The notes under the pieces: generated by a model
Database searches by the model: none
What the model was told of the DNA's origin: nothing
What the model saw: only the letters and a program-made list of their open reading frames with translations
Source: a candidate division WOR-3 bacterium
Lineage (GTDB): Bacteria; Hydrothermota; Tepidihabitantia; SM23-42; JAOAFX01
Length of the DNA stretch: 64,000 nt
Direction: 5' to 3'
NCBI GenBank assembly: GCA_039802005.1
Contig: JBDRVV010000011.1
Span: 1-64,000, forward strand
Shown here: in pieces, positions 17,605 to 25,829 of the stretch
Position numbering within the stretch: the first letter of the stretch is position 1
Layout: every line of letters starts with the position of its first letter
Program-made: the position numbers and the translations under genes

Positions 17605-19095
17605 ATGATCTTTCTCCCCCTTTTCATTGCCTTGCCCCTTCTGGCTGCTTTTTTGATTCCATTGTTATCCAAATTATGGAAACCATTTGCACCAATTATT
17701 GGCAATATTACTACTTTTTTATTATTTGTTCTTTCGTTATATGGAATTGCAGTAATCCAGGGATTTCCGATGCTCGTTTATAAATTTGGTAACTGGCCAC
17801 CGCCGATCGGTATCGTATTCAGTTTTGATGCCCTATCGGCATTTATGGTATTGGTGATTTCAATTGTAGTATTTTCAGGGGCAATATTTGCTGTCCGTTA
17901 TTTAAATCATTATACAGGTCAATGGAAATTCTGGACATTATATATGTTGATTACTACAGGTTTAATGGGTATTTCTGTAACCGGTGATTTATTCAATATG
18001 TTTGTCTGGATAGAAATCTCTGCAATCGCTTCTTATGCCCTTGTGAGTTTCGGTATAGAAGCAGAAGAACTTGAGGCTTCTTTTAAATATATGGTGATGG
18101 GCGAAATCGCCGGTATGACACTTCTTTTGACGATAGCATTGATTTATGCTAAGACTTCAACATTGAACCTTGCGGATATCGCCCTTTCTTTGCAATCAAT
18201 AAAGGATTCGGCATTCTACTGGTCCGTCCTTGCGCTTTTACTCTTTGCCTTTTCAGTAAAGGCAGCACTCGTTCCTTTCCATTTCTGGCTTCCGGATGCC
18301 CATCCGTCAGCACCTGCACCAATATCGAGTCTACTTTCTGGTGTGTTTATCAAAGTCCTTGGAGTTTATACAAGTGCTCGTTTTGTTTTCAATATCTTTG
18401 GTCTCAGCCGTGAAAACGCACCTTTCTTCTTTAATATTCTCATTGGCTTGGGGCTTTTATCAATAATCTTCGCAGGAGTTACTGCACTAAACCAGAACGA
18501 TTATAAACGCCTGTTAGGATATTCTACGGTTTCCCAGGTGGGTTATATAATGCTTGGTTTAGGGGTTGGTAATTTTTATGGTGTTGCGGGTGCAATACTA
18601 TATATCCTTGCCCATGCACTTGCCAAAGGCTTACTATTTTTAACATCAGGTTCTGTAGTATATGCGACCAACACAAGGGAAATTAACAAACTCGGCGGTC
18701 TGGGTGAAAAAATGCCGACAACTGCCTGGGGTTTCAGGTTTGGTGCTTTATCTTTGATTGGTTTGCCCCCACTCGTTGGTTTCTTTGCAAAATTTTTGAT
18801 TGCCATTGGTGCGATAAAACAAGGGTTCTTGTGGCTTGCAATCGTGGCAATTGGATTCAGCGGTGTTACACTTGGCTATTTGCTAAAGATTGAAAACAAT
18901 GTGTATTTGAAGAAAAATGGGGTAGAGGCTAAAGAATCTCCATTCCTTATGCGTGTGGCAATGGTATTTTTGGTCATTTTAATTATTCTCTTGGGAATTG
19001 GGTATAAACCAATGATGGATTTTGTGATACAACCGGCGGCTGAGGCATTGCTCAGAGGAACTGAATACATCAATCTGATATTGGGAGGATTTTAA
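17605..19095 (+). CDS. mnhD: Na+/H+ antiporter subunit D (MnhD/NuoN-like)
   Basis: A 496-residue polytopic pump subunit of full family length with 14 predicted TM helices. Conserved sites are FSVKAALVPFHFWLPDAHPSAPAP, LLGYSTVSQVGYIMLGLG and ILAHALAKGLLFLTSGSVVYAT. An AGGAGGT site precedes the ATG, within the right arm of the S23 element. It is the third antiporter-like subunit of the operon. Confidence 0.93.
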   Translation: MIFLPLFIALPLLAAFLIPLLSKLWKPFAPIIGNITTFLLFVLSLYGIAVIQGFPMLVYKFGNWPPPIGIVFSFDALSAFMVLVISIVVFSGAIFAVRYLNHYTGQWKFWTLYMLITTGLMGISVTGDLFNMFVWIEISAIASYALVSFGIEAEELEASFKYMVMGEIAGMTLLLTIALIYAKTSTLNLADIALSLQSIKDSAFYWSVLALLLFAFSVKAALVPFHFWLPDAHPSAPAPISSLLSGVFIKVLGVYTSARFVFNIFGLSRENAPFFFNILIGLGLLSIIFAGVTALNQNDYKRLLGYSTVSQVGYIMLGLGVGNFYGVAGAILYILAHALAKGLLFLTSGSVVYATNTREINKLGGLGEKMPTTAWGFRFGALSLIGLPPLVGFFAKFLIAIGAIKQGFLWLAIVAIGFSGVTLGYLLKIENNVYLKKNGVEAKESPFLMRVAMVFLVILIILLGIGYKPMMDFVIQPAAEALLRGTEYINLILGGF

Positions 19096-19245
19096 TGAAA
19101 CCATTCCGCCATTCCCTATCCCTTGAAGGGAGAGGATTAAGAGCCTGCCCTGAATTCATTTCAGGGTGAGGGTGAAGGGAGGTATGATGCTTCCACGGAA
19201 GATGGGTGAAGAAGGGTTAAGAAGGGTAAATAAGGTTGAAAAAGG
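19096..19245 (+). repeat. Repeat-filled gap between mnhD and mnhE
   Basis: This gap holds a CCCTTGAAGGGAGAGG...AGGGTGAGGGTGA palindromic unit (19120-19182) followed by GGGTGAAGAA-type direct repeats (19202-19240). A shorter version of the first unit recurs at 33345-33378. A 24-codon ORF at about 19095 is a by-product of the repeat. Confidence 0.65.
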
Positions 19246-19254
19246 ATGGTTCCT

Positions 19255-19740
19255 ATGAAATATGTAATTTATTTTGTAATTGGCTTTGGGCTATGGCTCT
19301 TATTAACTTTGACAACTAATTTAGACCATATTATTGCGGGTGTGATTGTAGTTCTTTTAGGAACGATATTATTTGGTGGTTATTTTACTGATAAGCCACA
19401 AAAATTGCTCCAGCCGCATAGATTATTCTGGTTGATAATTTATGTTCCTGTATTTATATGGTATATGATCAAAGCAAACCTTGATGTAGCATACCGAACT
19501 CTCCATCCCCAGAGACCATTGAAACCAGGTATTGTTAAGATTAAGACGAATCTGAAATCCGATACCGGAAAAGTATTTTTGGCGAACTCAATTACCCTTA
19601 CCCCAGGAACGATGACCGTGGATATAGATGGAGATTATCTCTACATCCACTGGATTTATGTTCAGGCAACCGATATTGAGAATGCATCAAAGATTATTGC
19701 CCGACCATTTGAGCGATTTTTGAGGAGGATATTTGATTAG
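19255..19740 (+). CDS. mnhE: Na+/H+ antiporter subunit E (MnhE)
   Basis: A 161-residue MnhE protein with N-terminal TM helices (VIYFVIGFGLWLLLTLTT) and a cytoplasmic domain. The family signature LANSITLTPGTMTVDIDGDYLYIHWI is complete. The ATG at 19255 is favoured because AAGGA at 19242-19246 precedes it; the ATG at 19246 is an alternative. Confidence 0.92.
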   Translation: MKYVIYFVIGFGLWLLLTLTTNLDHIIAGVIVVLLGTILFGGYFTDKPQKLLQPHRLFWLIIYVPVFIWYMIKANLDVAYRTLHPQRPLKPGIVKIKTNLKSDTGKVFLANSITLTPGTMTVDIDGDYLYIHWIYVQATDIENASKIIARPFERFLRRIFD

Positions 19741-19980
19741 CACCCGAAACCCGAAAAGATGTTCAAGCGTTTTACGGTTGCGAAATGCGCTAAGGTTTAG
19801 AAAAGCGGTTTCGTGTTACGACCAACTACAGACGAATCGCTTTTCGCAACCAACAAACAACGACATTTCATTTGGATTATTGAAATTCGTGATTTGTTTG
19901 GGATTTGGTGCTTGGGATTTGGGATTTATAGAGAAAAGTGCATTTGCTCGATTTATCTGGCATTCAATGAGGAGTGTATT
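19741..19980 (+). repeat. Palindromic intergenic element, copy 2, with extra arm
   Basis: Bases 19755-19870 repeat the element at 11961-12075 (shared TTTTACGGTTGCGAAATG and AGACGAA.CGCTTTTC blocks) and have the same inverted-repeat form. They are followed by a GATTTGGGATTT-rich stretch, the complement of CCCGAAA-type units at the left end. No gene is supported until mnhF. Confidence 0.75.
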
Positions 19981-20235
19981 ATGATTCTGATGTTTATAGT
20001 TCTTACCTTCAGTGCGTTCTTATGTTTATATAGAATTCAGCAGGGTCCGACAATTCCGGACCGTGCCGTGGGTGTGGATATTATGGGAACGATATTTGTA
20101 AATATTACCGCCCTCACTGCAATCTTCTATAACCTGCCTTATCTAATGGATCTGGCAATCATCATCGCCTTGTTCAGTTTTATTGGCACCCTTGCCCTTG
20201 CAAAGTATCTGGAAAGAAGGAGTTTAGATGATTAG
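19981..20235 (+). CDS. mnhF: Na+/H+ antiporter subunit F (MnhF)
   Basis: An 84-residue, three-TM protein with the MnhF motif RIQQGPTIPDRAVGVDIMGT. The ATG at 19981 follows GAGGAG at good spacing; an upstream extension in frame would only read through the repeat. It overlaps mnhG by 8 nt. Confidence 0.92.
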   Translation: MILMFIVLTFSAFLCLYRIQQGPTIPDRAVGVDIMGTIFVNITALTAIFYNLPYLMDLAIIIALFSFIGTLALAKYLERRSLDD

Positions 20236-20587
20236 CCCGATTGGCTGGATAATAATCTGGATTGGAATTTTGTTTAATTTGTTAGGAACCGTGGGACTTG
20301 TCCGATTCCCTGATATTTACAATCGTCTCCAGACTTCTACAAAATGTGTTACCCTTGGTTCATTCGGTTTAATGATTGGTATATTCTTGCTTTATGGCTT
20401 TTCCCAGACGGGTATAAAGGCGTTAATCTGTGGTGTATTCTTGCTTTTGACCAATCCTGTGGGTGCCCATGCAATACTGAAAGGGTCGCTCCATTATGGA
20501 ATAAAACTCTGGAAAGAGTCAATCATTGATAGATACGGTGCTGAGAAGTTGGGTGGAGAGCAGATAGAAAAAGAAATAAAAGGCTAA
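20228..20587 (+). CDS. mnhG: Na+/H+ antiporter subunit G (MnhG)
   Basis: A 119-residue, three-TM MnhG protein: LLGTVGLVRFPDIYNRLQTSTKCVTLG is diagnostic. It completes the Mrp set B to G. Its last codons run into the left arm of the ORF-less palindromic element. Confidence 0.92.
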   Translation: MISPIGWIIIWIGILFNLLGTVGLVRFPDIYNRLQTSTKCVTLGSFGLMIGIFLLYGFSQTGIKALICGVFLLLTNPVGAHAILKGSLHYGIKLWKESIIDRYGAEKLGGEQIEKEIKG

Positions 20588-20757
20588 AGATGGCGGAAGA
20601 AGGCTTAATAAGGCTAAATGGACAAAAAGGCAAAAAGAAGGCAAGAATGGAAATAAGATTGTTGTATAGCCATTTGAAATTTTTTGCTGTCTTTTCAGCC
20701 CTTGGTCGCCATTTCACCATTTTTAGCCCTTTTGAGCCTTTTATCCGCCTTTTATTG
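20580..20757 (+). repeat. ORF-less palindromic element (MITE-like relative of the S23 insert)
   Basis: The left arm 20580-20650 (AAAAGGCTAAAGATGGCGGA type) and right arm 20670-20757 (ending GAGCCTTTTATCCGCCTTTT) are inverted complements in the same sequence family as the arms around the second S23 gene. Here no ORF lies between them. Confidence 0.7.
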
Positions 20758-20765
20758 GAGGTAGA

Positions 20766-21371
20766 ATGAGGAAACCTAAATTAAGAGAACTTGGTGAGGC
20801 AATAAGGGCGATATTTAAAGGTCCTTATACAAGTAAATTTCCGTTTAAACCTTCTCCAGCGGCAAAAAGATTTCGTGGTAAAATAGAATTTAATTTTGAC
20901 AAGTGCATTTTATGCGGTGCCTGTGTTGAGGTATGCCCGGCAAACGCCCGTGCCCAGATTGACGATAAAATCAAAAGAGTGCGCCGGGAGATCCATTATC
21001 AGGAGCGTTGTATATATTGTGGTCAGTGTGTAGCATACTGCACAACAAAAGAAGGGATATATCACACCCAGGAATATGACCTGGCGCAGATAACAAAAGA
21101 AGGTTATGAGAATGCGATTGAGAAGGAATTGATTCTTTGTGAGCGCTGCGGTGAGGTGATCACCACCCGGGCGCAGTTATTATGGATTGCACGCCGGGTT
21201 GGCGAACTTGCCTATGCCAATCCCAATCTATTTTTGGTATTATCACAAGAATTCGGTGAGGAGGCGATACCCAAAATGCCTTCTCCACCACCATACCGTA
21301 GTGAACATTTAAGATTTTTGTGTCCATCCTGTAGAAGAACCGTATATCTCCGGGAAGTCTGGGGATATTAG
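20766..21371 (+). CDS. NuoI/MbhN-like ferredoxin subunit with C-terminal zinc-ribbon-like domain
   Basis: A 201-residue subunit with two [4Fe-4S] motifs, CILCGACVEVCPANA and CIYCGQCVAYCTTKEG, as in NuoI, EchF and MbhN. After the ferredoxin fold it has an extra domain with CERCGEVITT and CPSCRR, four Cys suited to zinc or rubredoxin-like iron. It passes electrons to the small subunit and closes the hydrogenase operon. GGAGGT precedes the ATG. The following radical SAM gene overlaps its stop. Confidence 0.9.
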   Translation: MRKPKLRELGEAIRAIFKGPYTSKFPFKPSPAAKRFRGKIEFNFDKCILCGACVEVCPANARAQIDDKIKRVRREIHYQERCIYCGQCVAYCTTKEGIYHTQEYDLAQITKEGYENAIEKELILCERCGEVITTRAQLLWIARRVGELAYANPNLFLVLSQEFGEEAIPKMPSPPPYRSEHLRFLCPSCRRTVYLREVWGY

Positions 21372-22864
21372 TGAAAATCCTTTTTGTCTATCCACAATTC
21401 CCGGTAACCTTCTGGGGATTTAAATACGCATTAAAATTTATTTCTAAGAAAACCGCATCACCGCCGCTTGGTTTGTTAACCGTCGCCGCAATGTTGCCTG
21501 AAGATTGGGAAAAGAGATTCATTGATATGAATACCACAAGATTGAAAGACAAACATATAAAATGGGCTGACTATGTCTTTATAAGTGGTATGGCATTACA
21601 GCGAGAATCAGCCAAGGCACTCATTGAGCGGTGTAAAAAATTGGGAGTCAAAACCGTTGCAGGTGGTCCTTTATTTACTACAGAATATCAATCTTTTAAT
21701 GATATTGACCATCTTATTCTGGGTGAAGTTGAAGATATTATGCCACAATTTATTAATGATTTGGGAAATGGCAAACCATTACATATCTATCAGCAGAAGG
21801 ATTTTCCAGATATTACAAAGACCCCGATCCCTTTATGGAAAATTGTTAATAAGAGAAAATATAGCCTTATGTCTATTCAATATTCACGGGGTTGCCCTTT
21901 TGATTGTGAGTTTTGTAGTGTCACTGCACTTAATGGACACAAACCAAGAACTAAAACGAGGGAACAAATCATAAATGAACTCAATGCACTATATAATTGG
22001 GGATGGCGGGATGCGGTTTTCTTTGTTGATGACAACTTTATCGGTAACAAGAAGAAATTAAAAGAAGAAGTATTACCTGCAATTATTAAGTGGATGTCAG
22101 AAAGAAGATATCCATTTACATTTTCTACTCAATGTTCTATTAACCTTTCTGATGATAATGAACTTATGGATTTAATGGTAAAAGCAGGTTTTCAGACTGT
22201 TTTTATTGGCATTGAGACTCCGAACGAGGCAAGTTTGAATGAATGTGGCAAAAAAGGTAATATGGGAAGAGACCTGGTTGAGAACATAAAAAATATACAA
22301 AGCCATGGGATTGAGGTCCAGGCAGGATTTATTCTTGGTTTTGATAATGACCCAGAGTCAATCTTTGTACGCCTTGCTGAGTTTATCCAGAACACCGGTA
22401 TTAGCACCGCAATGGTGGGTTTGCTCAATGCGGGTAGGGGTTCGAAACTATTTCAAAGACTAAAATCGGAAGGCAGGTTGCTAAAAGAAACAAGCGGTGA
22501 CAACACTGATTTTTCAATAAATTTTGTTCCGAAGATGGATTACAAAACACTAATCAATGGCTACAAAGATGTTCTTTCCCGTATTTATTCTCCAAAACAA
22601 TATTATGAACGGGCAAAGAGATTTTTAAGAGAGTTTAATCCACCAAGATTGCGGCCTGTTTATTTTCGCTTTATCCATCTCAAGGCATTTTTCAGGTCTA
22701 TCTGGTATCTTGGTATTGTAGGCAAAGAGAGATTGTATTTCTGGCGATTGTTTTTCTGGACCTTGGTCAAAAGGCCGACTTTATTTCCAACTGCCGTAAC
22801 AATATCAATCCAGGGTTATCACTTCCGCAGGGTATGTGAGAACCGAAACAAATTCACAAGCTAG
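21371..22864 (+). CDS. B12-binding-domain radical SAM protein
   Basis: A 497-residue enzyme. The N-terminal ~140 residues form a Rossmann-like B12-binding domain, then the radical SAM motif CPFDCEFC stands near residue 175. Further conserved patches are FFVDDNFIGNK, FIGIETPNEASL and AGFILGFDNDPE, and a DUF4070-like C-terminus follows. The start is GTG, overlapping the TAG of the NuoI-like gene. Members methylate or rearrange unactivated carbons in lipids or cofactors; the substrate here is unknown. It is cotranscribed with the hydrogenase operon, perhaps only by position. Confidence 0.85.
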   Translation: MKILFVYPQFPVTFWGFKYALKFISKKTASPPLGLLTVAAMLPEDWEKRFIDMNTTRLKDKHIKWADYVFISGMALQRESAKALIERCKKLGVKTVAGGPLFTTEYQSFNDIDHLILGEVEDIMPQFINDLGNGKPLHIYQQKDFPDITKTPIPLWKIVNKRKYSLMSIQYSRGCPFDCEFCSVTALNGHKPRTKTREQIINELNALYNWGWRDAVFFVDDNFIGNKKKLKEEVLPAIIKWMSERRYPFTFSTQCSINLSDDNELMDLMVKAGFQTVFIGIETPNEASLNECGKKGNMGRDLVENIKNIQSHGIEVQAGFILGFDNDPESIFVRLAEFIQNTGISTAMVGLLNAGRGSKLFQRLKSEGRLLKETSGDNTDFSINFVPKMDYKTLINGYKDVLSRIYSPKQYYERAKRFLREFNPPRLRPVYFRFIHLKAFFRSIWYLGIVGKERLYFWRLFFWTLVKRPTLFPTAVTISIQGYHFRRVCENRNKFTS

Positions 22865-22925
22865 ACTATCAACTCGTTCAAATGTCCATACCGGTTTATT
22901 TCCTGTAATTCTAAAAATTAAGTAC

Positions 22926-22953
22926 TTGACAACAATAAAATTCTGACTAAAAT
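22926..22953 (+). promoter_or_regulatory. Leaderless-type promoter of the AAA/DUF4143 gene
   Basis: TTGACA at 22926-22931, a 16-bp spacer and TAAAAT at 22948-22953 end 8 nt before the ATG at 22962; no Shine-Dalgarno site is present. Confidence 0.65.
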
Positions 22954-22961
22954 TGTAGTGT

Positions 22962-24236
22962 ATGAATAAAAATCTCGTCCAAAGGGATGTTTTCCCTTCA
23001 ATTCTTAGTAGTCTTTCAGAAAAAGAAATAACTGTAATTATCGGACCGAGGCAGACCGGGAAAACTACGATTTTATCTCAGCTGAAAGAACATATGATAG
23101 AAAAACAGAATATCCCCGCTCAGAAGATAAAGATTTTCAATTTGGATTTGATGACTGACCTTGCTCTATTTAGCAGCCAGACAGATTTTCTGAAATACTT
23201 GGAAGATGAATTAAAGATTCACAAAAATTTATACCTATTTATTGACGAGGCGCAGAGATTAGAAAATCCTGGACTTTTTTTGAAAGGAATATATGATCAG
23301 ACACTACCTGTGAAATTTGTAGTTACTGGTTCTTCTTCACTTGAAATGAAATCAAAGTTTTCAGAATCGCTTGCTGGAAGAAAAAGAATATTCCGAGTAT
23401 ATCCTTTTTCTTTCTTTGAATTTCTAAAACATAAGGACCCAACCTTGTTTAAAATTTTGTCCACTAGTGATAAGATTTCATCTTATCACCACAATCATAT
23501 TCTTTCTTATCTTTATAATTTTATTATTTTTGGTGGCTATCCCAGGATAGTTCTTGAAGAAAATAAAGAGCAAAAGATAAAACTTCTGGAAGAAATTTAT
23601 TCAAGTTATATAGAGCGTGATATTATAGGATTTATGAGGATAAAGAATCCTTTTGCCTTCAACAGGTTGGTTACACTACTCGCCGGCCAGATTGGTCAAA
23701 TGACCAATTTCCATGAAATCTGCACGACGATAAAAATGAATTATCGGACGCTTGAGAATTATCTTTCAATCTTGGAAAATACATTTATTCTATCACTGGT
23801 ACGACCTTATGCGACAAATTTAAGAAAAGAATTAACCAAGATGCCCAAGGTGTATTATGTTGATACTGGGTTCAGAAACTTTGCTCTGAAAGATTTTACT
23901 AACTTTGAAAATCACCGTGACAGAGGTTCTCTGTTGGAAAACTTTTGCTATTCTGAATTTTCAAAAAGATGGAATGGAGCAATATACTTCTGGCGAACAA
24001 AAGAAAAGGCTGAGGTTGATTTTGTACTGAAGGATTATTATGGCAATATAATTCCACTTGAGATCAAAGCACAGGAAATGTCCAAACCTTCAATAACGAG
24101 AGGTCTTCAAAGTTTCATAAAAACCTATCCTGTGAAAAAGGCGTATGTAATTAATCTCGCCTTGAAAGAAAAGATAATGTTGAATTCTACCCAGATTGAA
24201 TTTATTCGACCATATGAGATTTTATCAATAACATAA
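22962..24236 (+). CDS. AAA ATPase with DUF4143 domain
   Basis: A 424-residue protein of the AAA_14/DUF4143 family, abundant in anaerobes and archaea. Walker A GPRQTGKTT is near residue 29, Walker B LFIDEAQRLE near 95, sensor VTGSSS next. The C-terminal nuclease-like part has EVDFVL and PLEIKA. These proteins are of uncertain role (defence or mobile association has been suggested). It is monocistronic, with its own leaderless-type promoter. Confidence 0.88.
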   Translation: MNKNLVQRDVFPSILSSLSEKEITVIIGPRQTGKTTILSQLKEHMIEKQNIPAQKIKIFNLDLMTDLALFSSQTDFLKYLEDELKIHKNLYLFIDEAQRLENPGLFLKGIYDQTLPVKFVVTGSSSLEMKSKFSESLAGRKRIFRVYPFSFFEFLKHKDPTLFKILSTSDKISSYHHNHILSYLYNFIIFGGYPRIVLEENKEQKIKLLEEIYSSYIERDIIGFMRIKNPFAFNRLVTLLAGQIGQMTNFHEICTTIKMNYRTLENYLSILENTFILSLVRPYATNLRKELTKMPKVYYVDTGFRNFALKDFTNFENHRDRGSLLENFCYSEFSKRWNGAIYFWRTKEKAEVDFVLKDYYGNIIPLEIKAQEMSKPSITRGLQSFIKTYPVKKAYVINLALKEKIMLNSTQIEFIRPYEILSIT

Positions 24237-24465
24237 CAATCTCTTTATATCCGTTAGCGTTCTTCAATCTTTTCCCGTTTTATTGTATTGTACATGGTTG
24301 CCTTTAATATTCTTCTTGTTACACTTTATTCTTGAAGTTGTCCACATTAATTTCTTTCTTTTAAAAATTTTTGAAATTATGCTACAAAAATTTACTACAA
24401 ATTTAAGAACCAAAATCGTGCAAACCCGCATAAAATCAGGTTTTTTACCCATATTCATTTTCCTC
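24237..24465. other. Gap without a supported gene
   Basis: AT-rich spacer after the AAA ATPase. A 70-codon plus-strand ORF at 24283-24495 has no ribosome binding site, is hydrophobic by T-richness and overlaps the promoter, so I reject it. No terminator hairpin with a T-run was found. Confidence 0.5.
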
Positions 24466-24493
24466 TTGACAAAAAACATTATGTTAATAGAAT
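24466..24493 (+). promoter_or_regulatory. Promoter of the RiPP-like cluster
   Basis: TTGACA at 24466-24471, a 16-bp spacer and TAGAAT at 24488-24493 end 5 nt before the ATG of the repeat-containing ORF at 24499. This is the only strong promoter seen ahead of the cluster. Confidence 0.65.
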
Positions 24494-24498
24494 AGACT

Positions 24499-24733
24499 AT
24501 GCTGTTAATAGGAATTAGTAAATACTACCTACCTACCTACCTACCTTATAAGTCCATACAGCTTTTTTGAGTTATCATATTTTTTGCGCAAACAATTTAT
24601 GTTAAATTCTTCGCACGAATGCAGCCATTTATCAGAGAATGGGAAGTTGCTCTGGCTAGTAACAGAATACATACCTATTGATTTAGATGAAACAGAGGAA
24701 AAAATTCTATGCCAAAGGAAATCGTCATTTTGA
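24499..24733 (+). CDS. Short leaderless ORF split by a CTAC tetranucleotide repeat (possible phase-variable gene)
   Basis: From the leaderless ATG, 23 codons run through the repeat (24525-24546) and stop at TGA. Another frame from about 24548 is open to TGA at 24731-24733 and reads like protein (SFFELSYFLRKQF, then LLWLVTEYIPIDLDETEEKI). It has no ATG ahead of the repeat. Removing one 4-nt unit would join the two into a 76-residue protein that overlaps the HlyD-like start by 25 nt. The acidic tail faintly recalls PqqD-like peptide-binding domains; this is a guess. It could also be decayed sequence. Confidence 0.45.
24525..24546 (+). repeat. Tetranucleotide microsatellite, five CTAC units plus CT
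   Basis: Five exact CTAC copies and a partial sixth lie eight codons after the leaderless ATG at 24499. Slippage by a unit changes the frame of everything downstream up to 24733. Confidence 0.9.
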
Positions 24734-25815
24734 AAACCCAGGTCTTCAGGATGATTCGTCGATACTTGTATATTATGAGCAGAAACGCAATATTTATTCT
24801 ATTTATCATCTTTTTGCTTGCTGTGATTAACATTTTGTTAATTATAAAATTGAGTACGAAACAGGAGATTGTTGCCTTAGGATATATTGATGCTAAAAAT
24901 AAAATCAAGGTGTATTCAAAAATAAACGGGATTGTAAAATACATATTTGTTAAGGATTGCCAGGAGGTTAAAATTGGGGATACACTGGTTATTTTTGATA
25001 AAACAGCTATCGAAAATGAATTATATTCGCTCTTGTTCAAACGTGAGAATCTTGAGGATGAGATATCTGAGTTACTTATTAGTGAAAAGAATTTATTTCA
25101 AAATTGTCTCTATGAATCATCTTGGGGGAATGTTAGTGTAGAGCAGTTAAAATATCAACTCGATGAAGCATATTCAAAATACATAATTGCAGAAACTCTC
25201 TATAGTAAACACCTAATAAGCAAATCAGATTACGATAGTAGAGTGAGAGACTACAAGATTAAACTCGCTACATATAATGTGTACAACCAGAGTGTAGTCA
25301 TACAACATAAGCGATATAAGAGATTAATAAAGCAGAAAGTGCGGGAGTTACAAGTGATTCAAAACGAAATATCTACTTTAAAGAGTAAGTTAGCCGCAGC
25401 AGTAGTTTGTTCACCCATCGATGGTTTTTGCTGTCTAAAAAATGCACTGGATGTGGGAAAAAAAATTAATGAAGGGGATGAATTACTTGAATTGTTTAAT
25501 TTAGAAAACATTTACTTTTCGTGCCATATAAGCGAAAACGAAGTTTTTAAAGTTAAGAGGGGAACAAAGGTTAAAATTTTTCTTAACGCATATCCATTTC
25601 CGCAATATCCGTGGCTTGATGGTGCAGTAGATGCAATAGACGAAATTGTAAATCCGGATGACTGGGGCAGAGGTTGGGTAAGGATGAAAATAACAGTTAC
25701 GAATGTCCCTGATTGCTTGATTTCAAAGCTTTACCTGTCAGGCAAGGCAAAAATCAGCACTCATTCAGATGTACCGTTAATTACCAAGATTTTTGGTGTA
25801 CATTCAAAATTTTGA
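24709..25815 (+). CDS. HlyD-family periplasmic adaptor (membrane fusion protein)
   Basis: A 368-residue adaptor with one N-terminal TM helix (AIFILFIIFLLAVINILLII, about residues 22-45). Then come a lipoyl-like half (KINGIVKYIFVKDCQEVKIGDTLVIFD), a long coiled-coil region (about 100-215), the second lipoyl half (AVVCSPIDGFCCLKN) and a beta-barrel segment. Such adaptors link an inner-membrane ABC exporter to the outer membrane, as in bacteriocin and RTX export. The ATG at 24709 has AGAGGA about 10 nt upstream. It heads a same-strand run with the maturase, precursor, peptidase and exporter. Confidence 0.88.
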   Translation: MPKEIVILKTQVFRMIRRYLYIMSRNAIFILFIIFLLAVINILLIIKLSTKQEIVALGYIDAKNKIKVYSKINGIVKYIFVKDCQEVKIGDTLVIFDKTAIENELYSLLFKRENLEDEISELLISEKNLFQNCLYESSWGNVSVEQLKYQLDEAYSKYIIAETLYSKHLISKSDYDSRVRDYKIKLATYNVYNQSVVIQHKRYKRLIKQKVRELQVIQNEISTLKSKLAAAVVCSPIDGFCCLKNALDVGKKINEGDELLELFNLENIYFSCHISENEVFKVKRGTKVKIFLNAYPFPQYPWLDGAVDAIDEIVNPDDWGRGWVRMKITVTNVPDCLISKLYLSGKAKISTHSDVPLITKIFGVHSKF

Positions 25816-25829
25816 AGATGGAGGATACA

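Noticed and set aside
17605-17700. Separate promoter for mnhD inside the S23 element
   Set aside because: No -35/-10 pair with the 16-bp spacing seen elsewhere; the gene is probably read from the operon promoter.
17511-17783. 90-codon ORF overlapping the mnhD start
   Set aside because: It starts in the repeat arm and runs out of frame through mnhD.
19733-19984. 83-codon ORF before mnhF
   Set aside because: Same repeat family as 11927-12118; ends in mnhF's leader and overlaps its start.
24283-24495. Hydrophobic 70-codon ORF before the RiPP-like cluster
   Set aside because: T-rich composition explains the hydrophobicity; no ribosome site, and it covers the cluster promoter.
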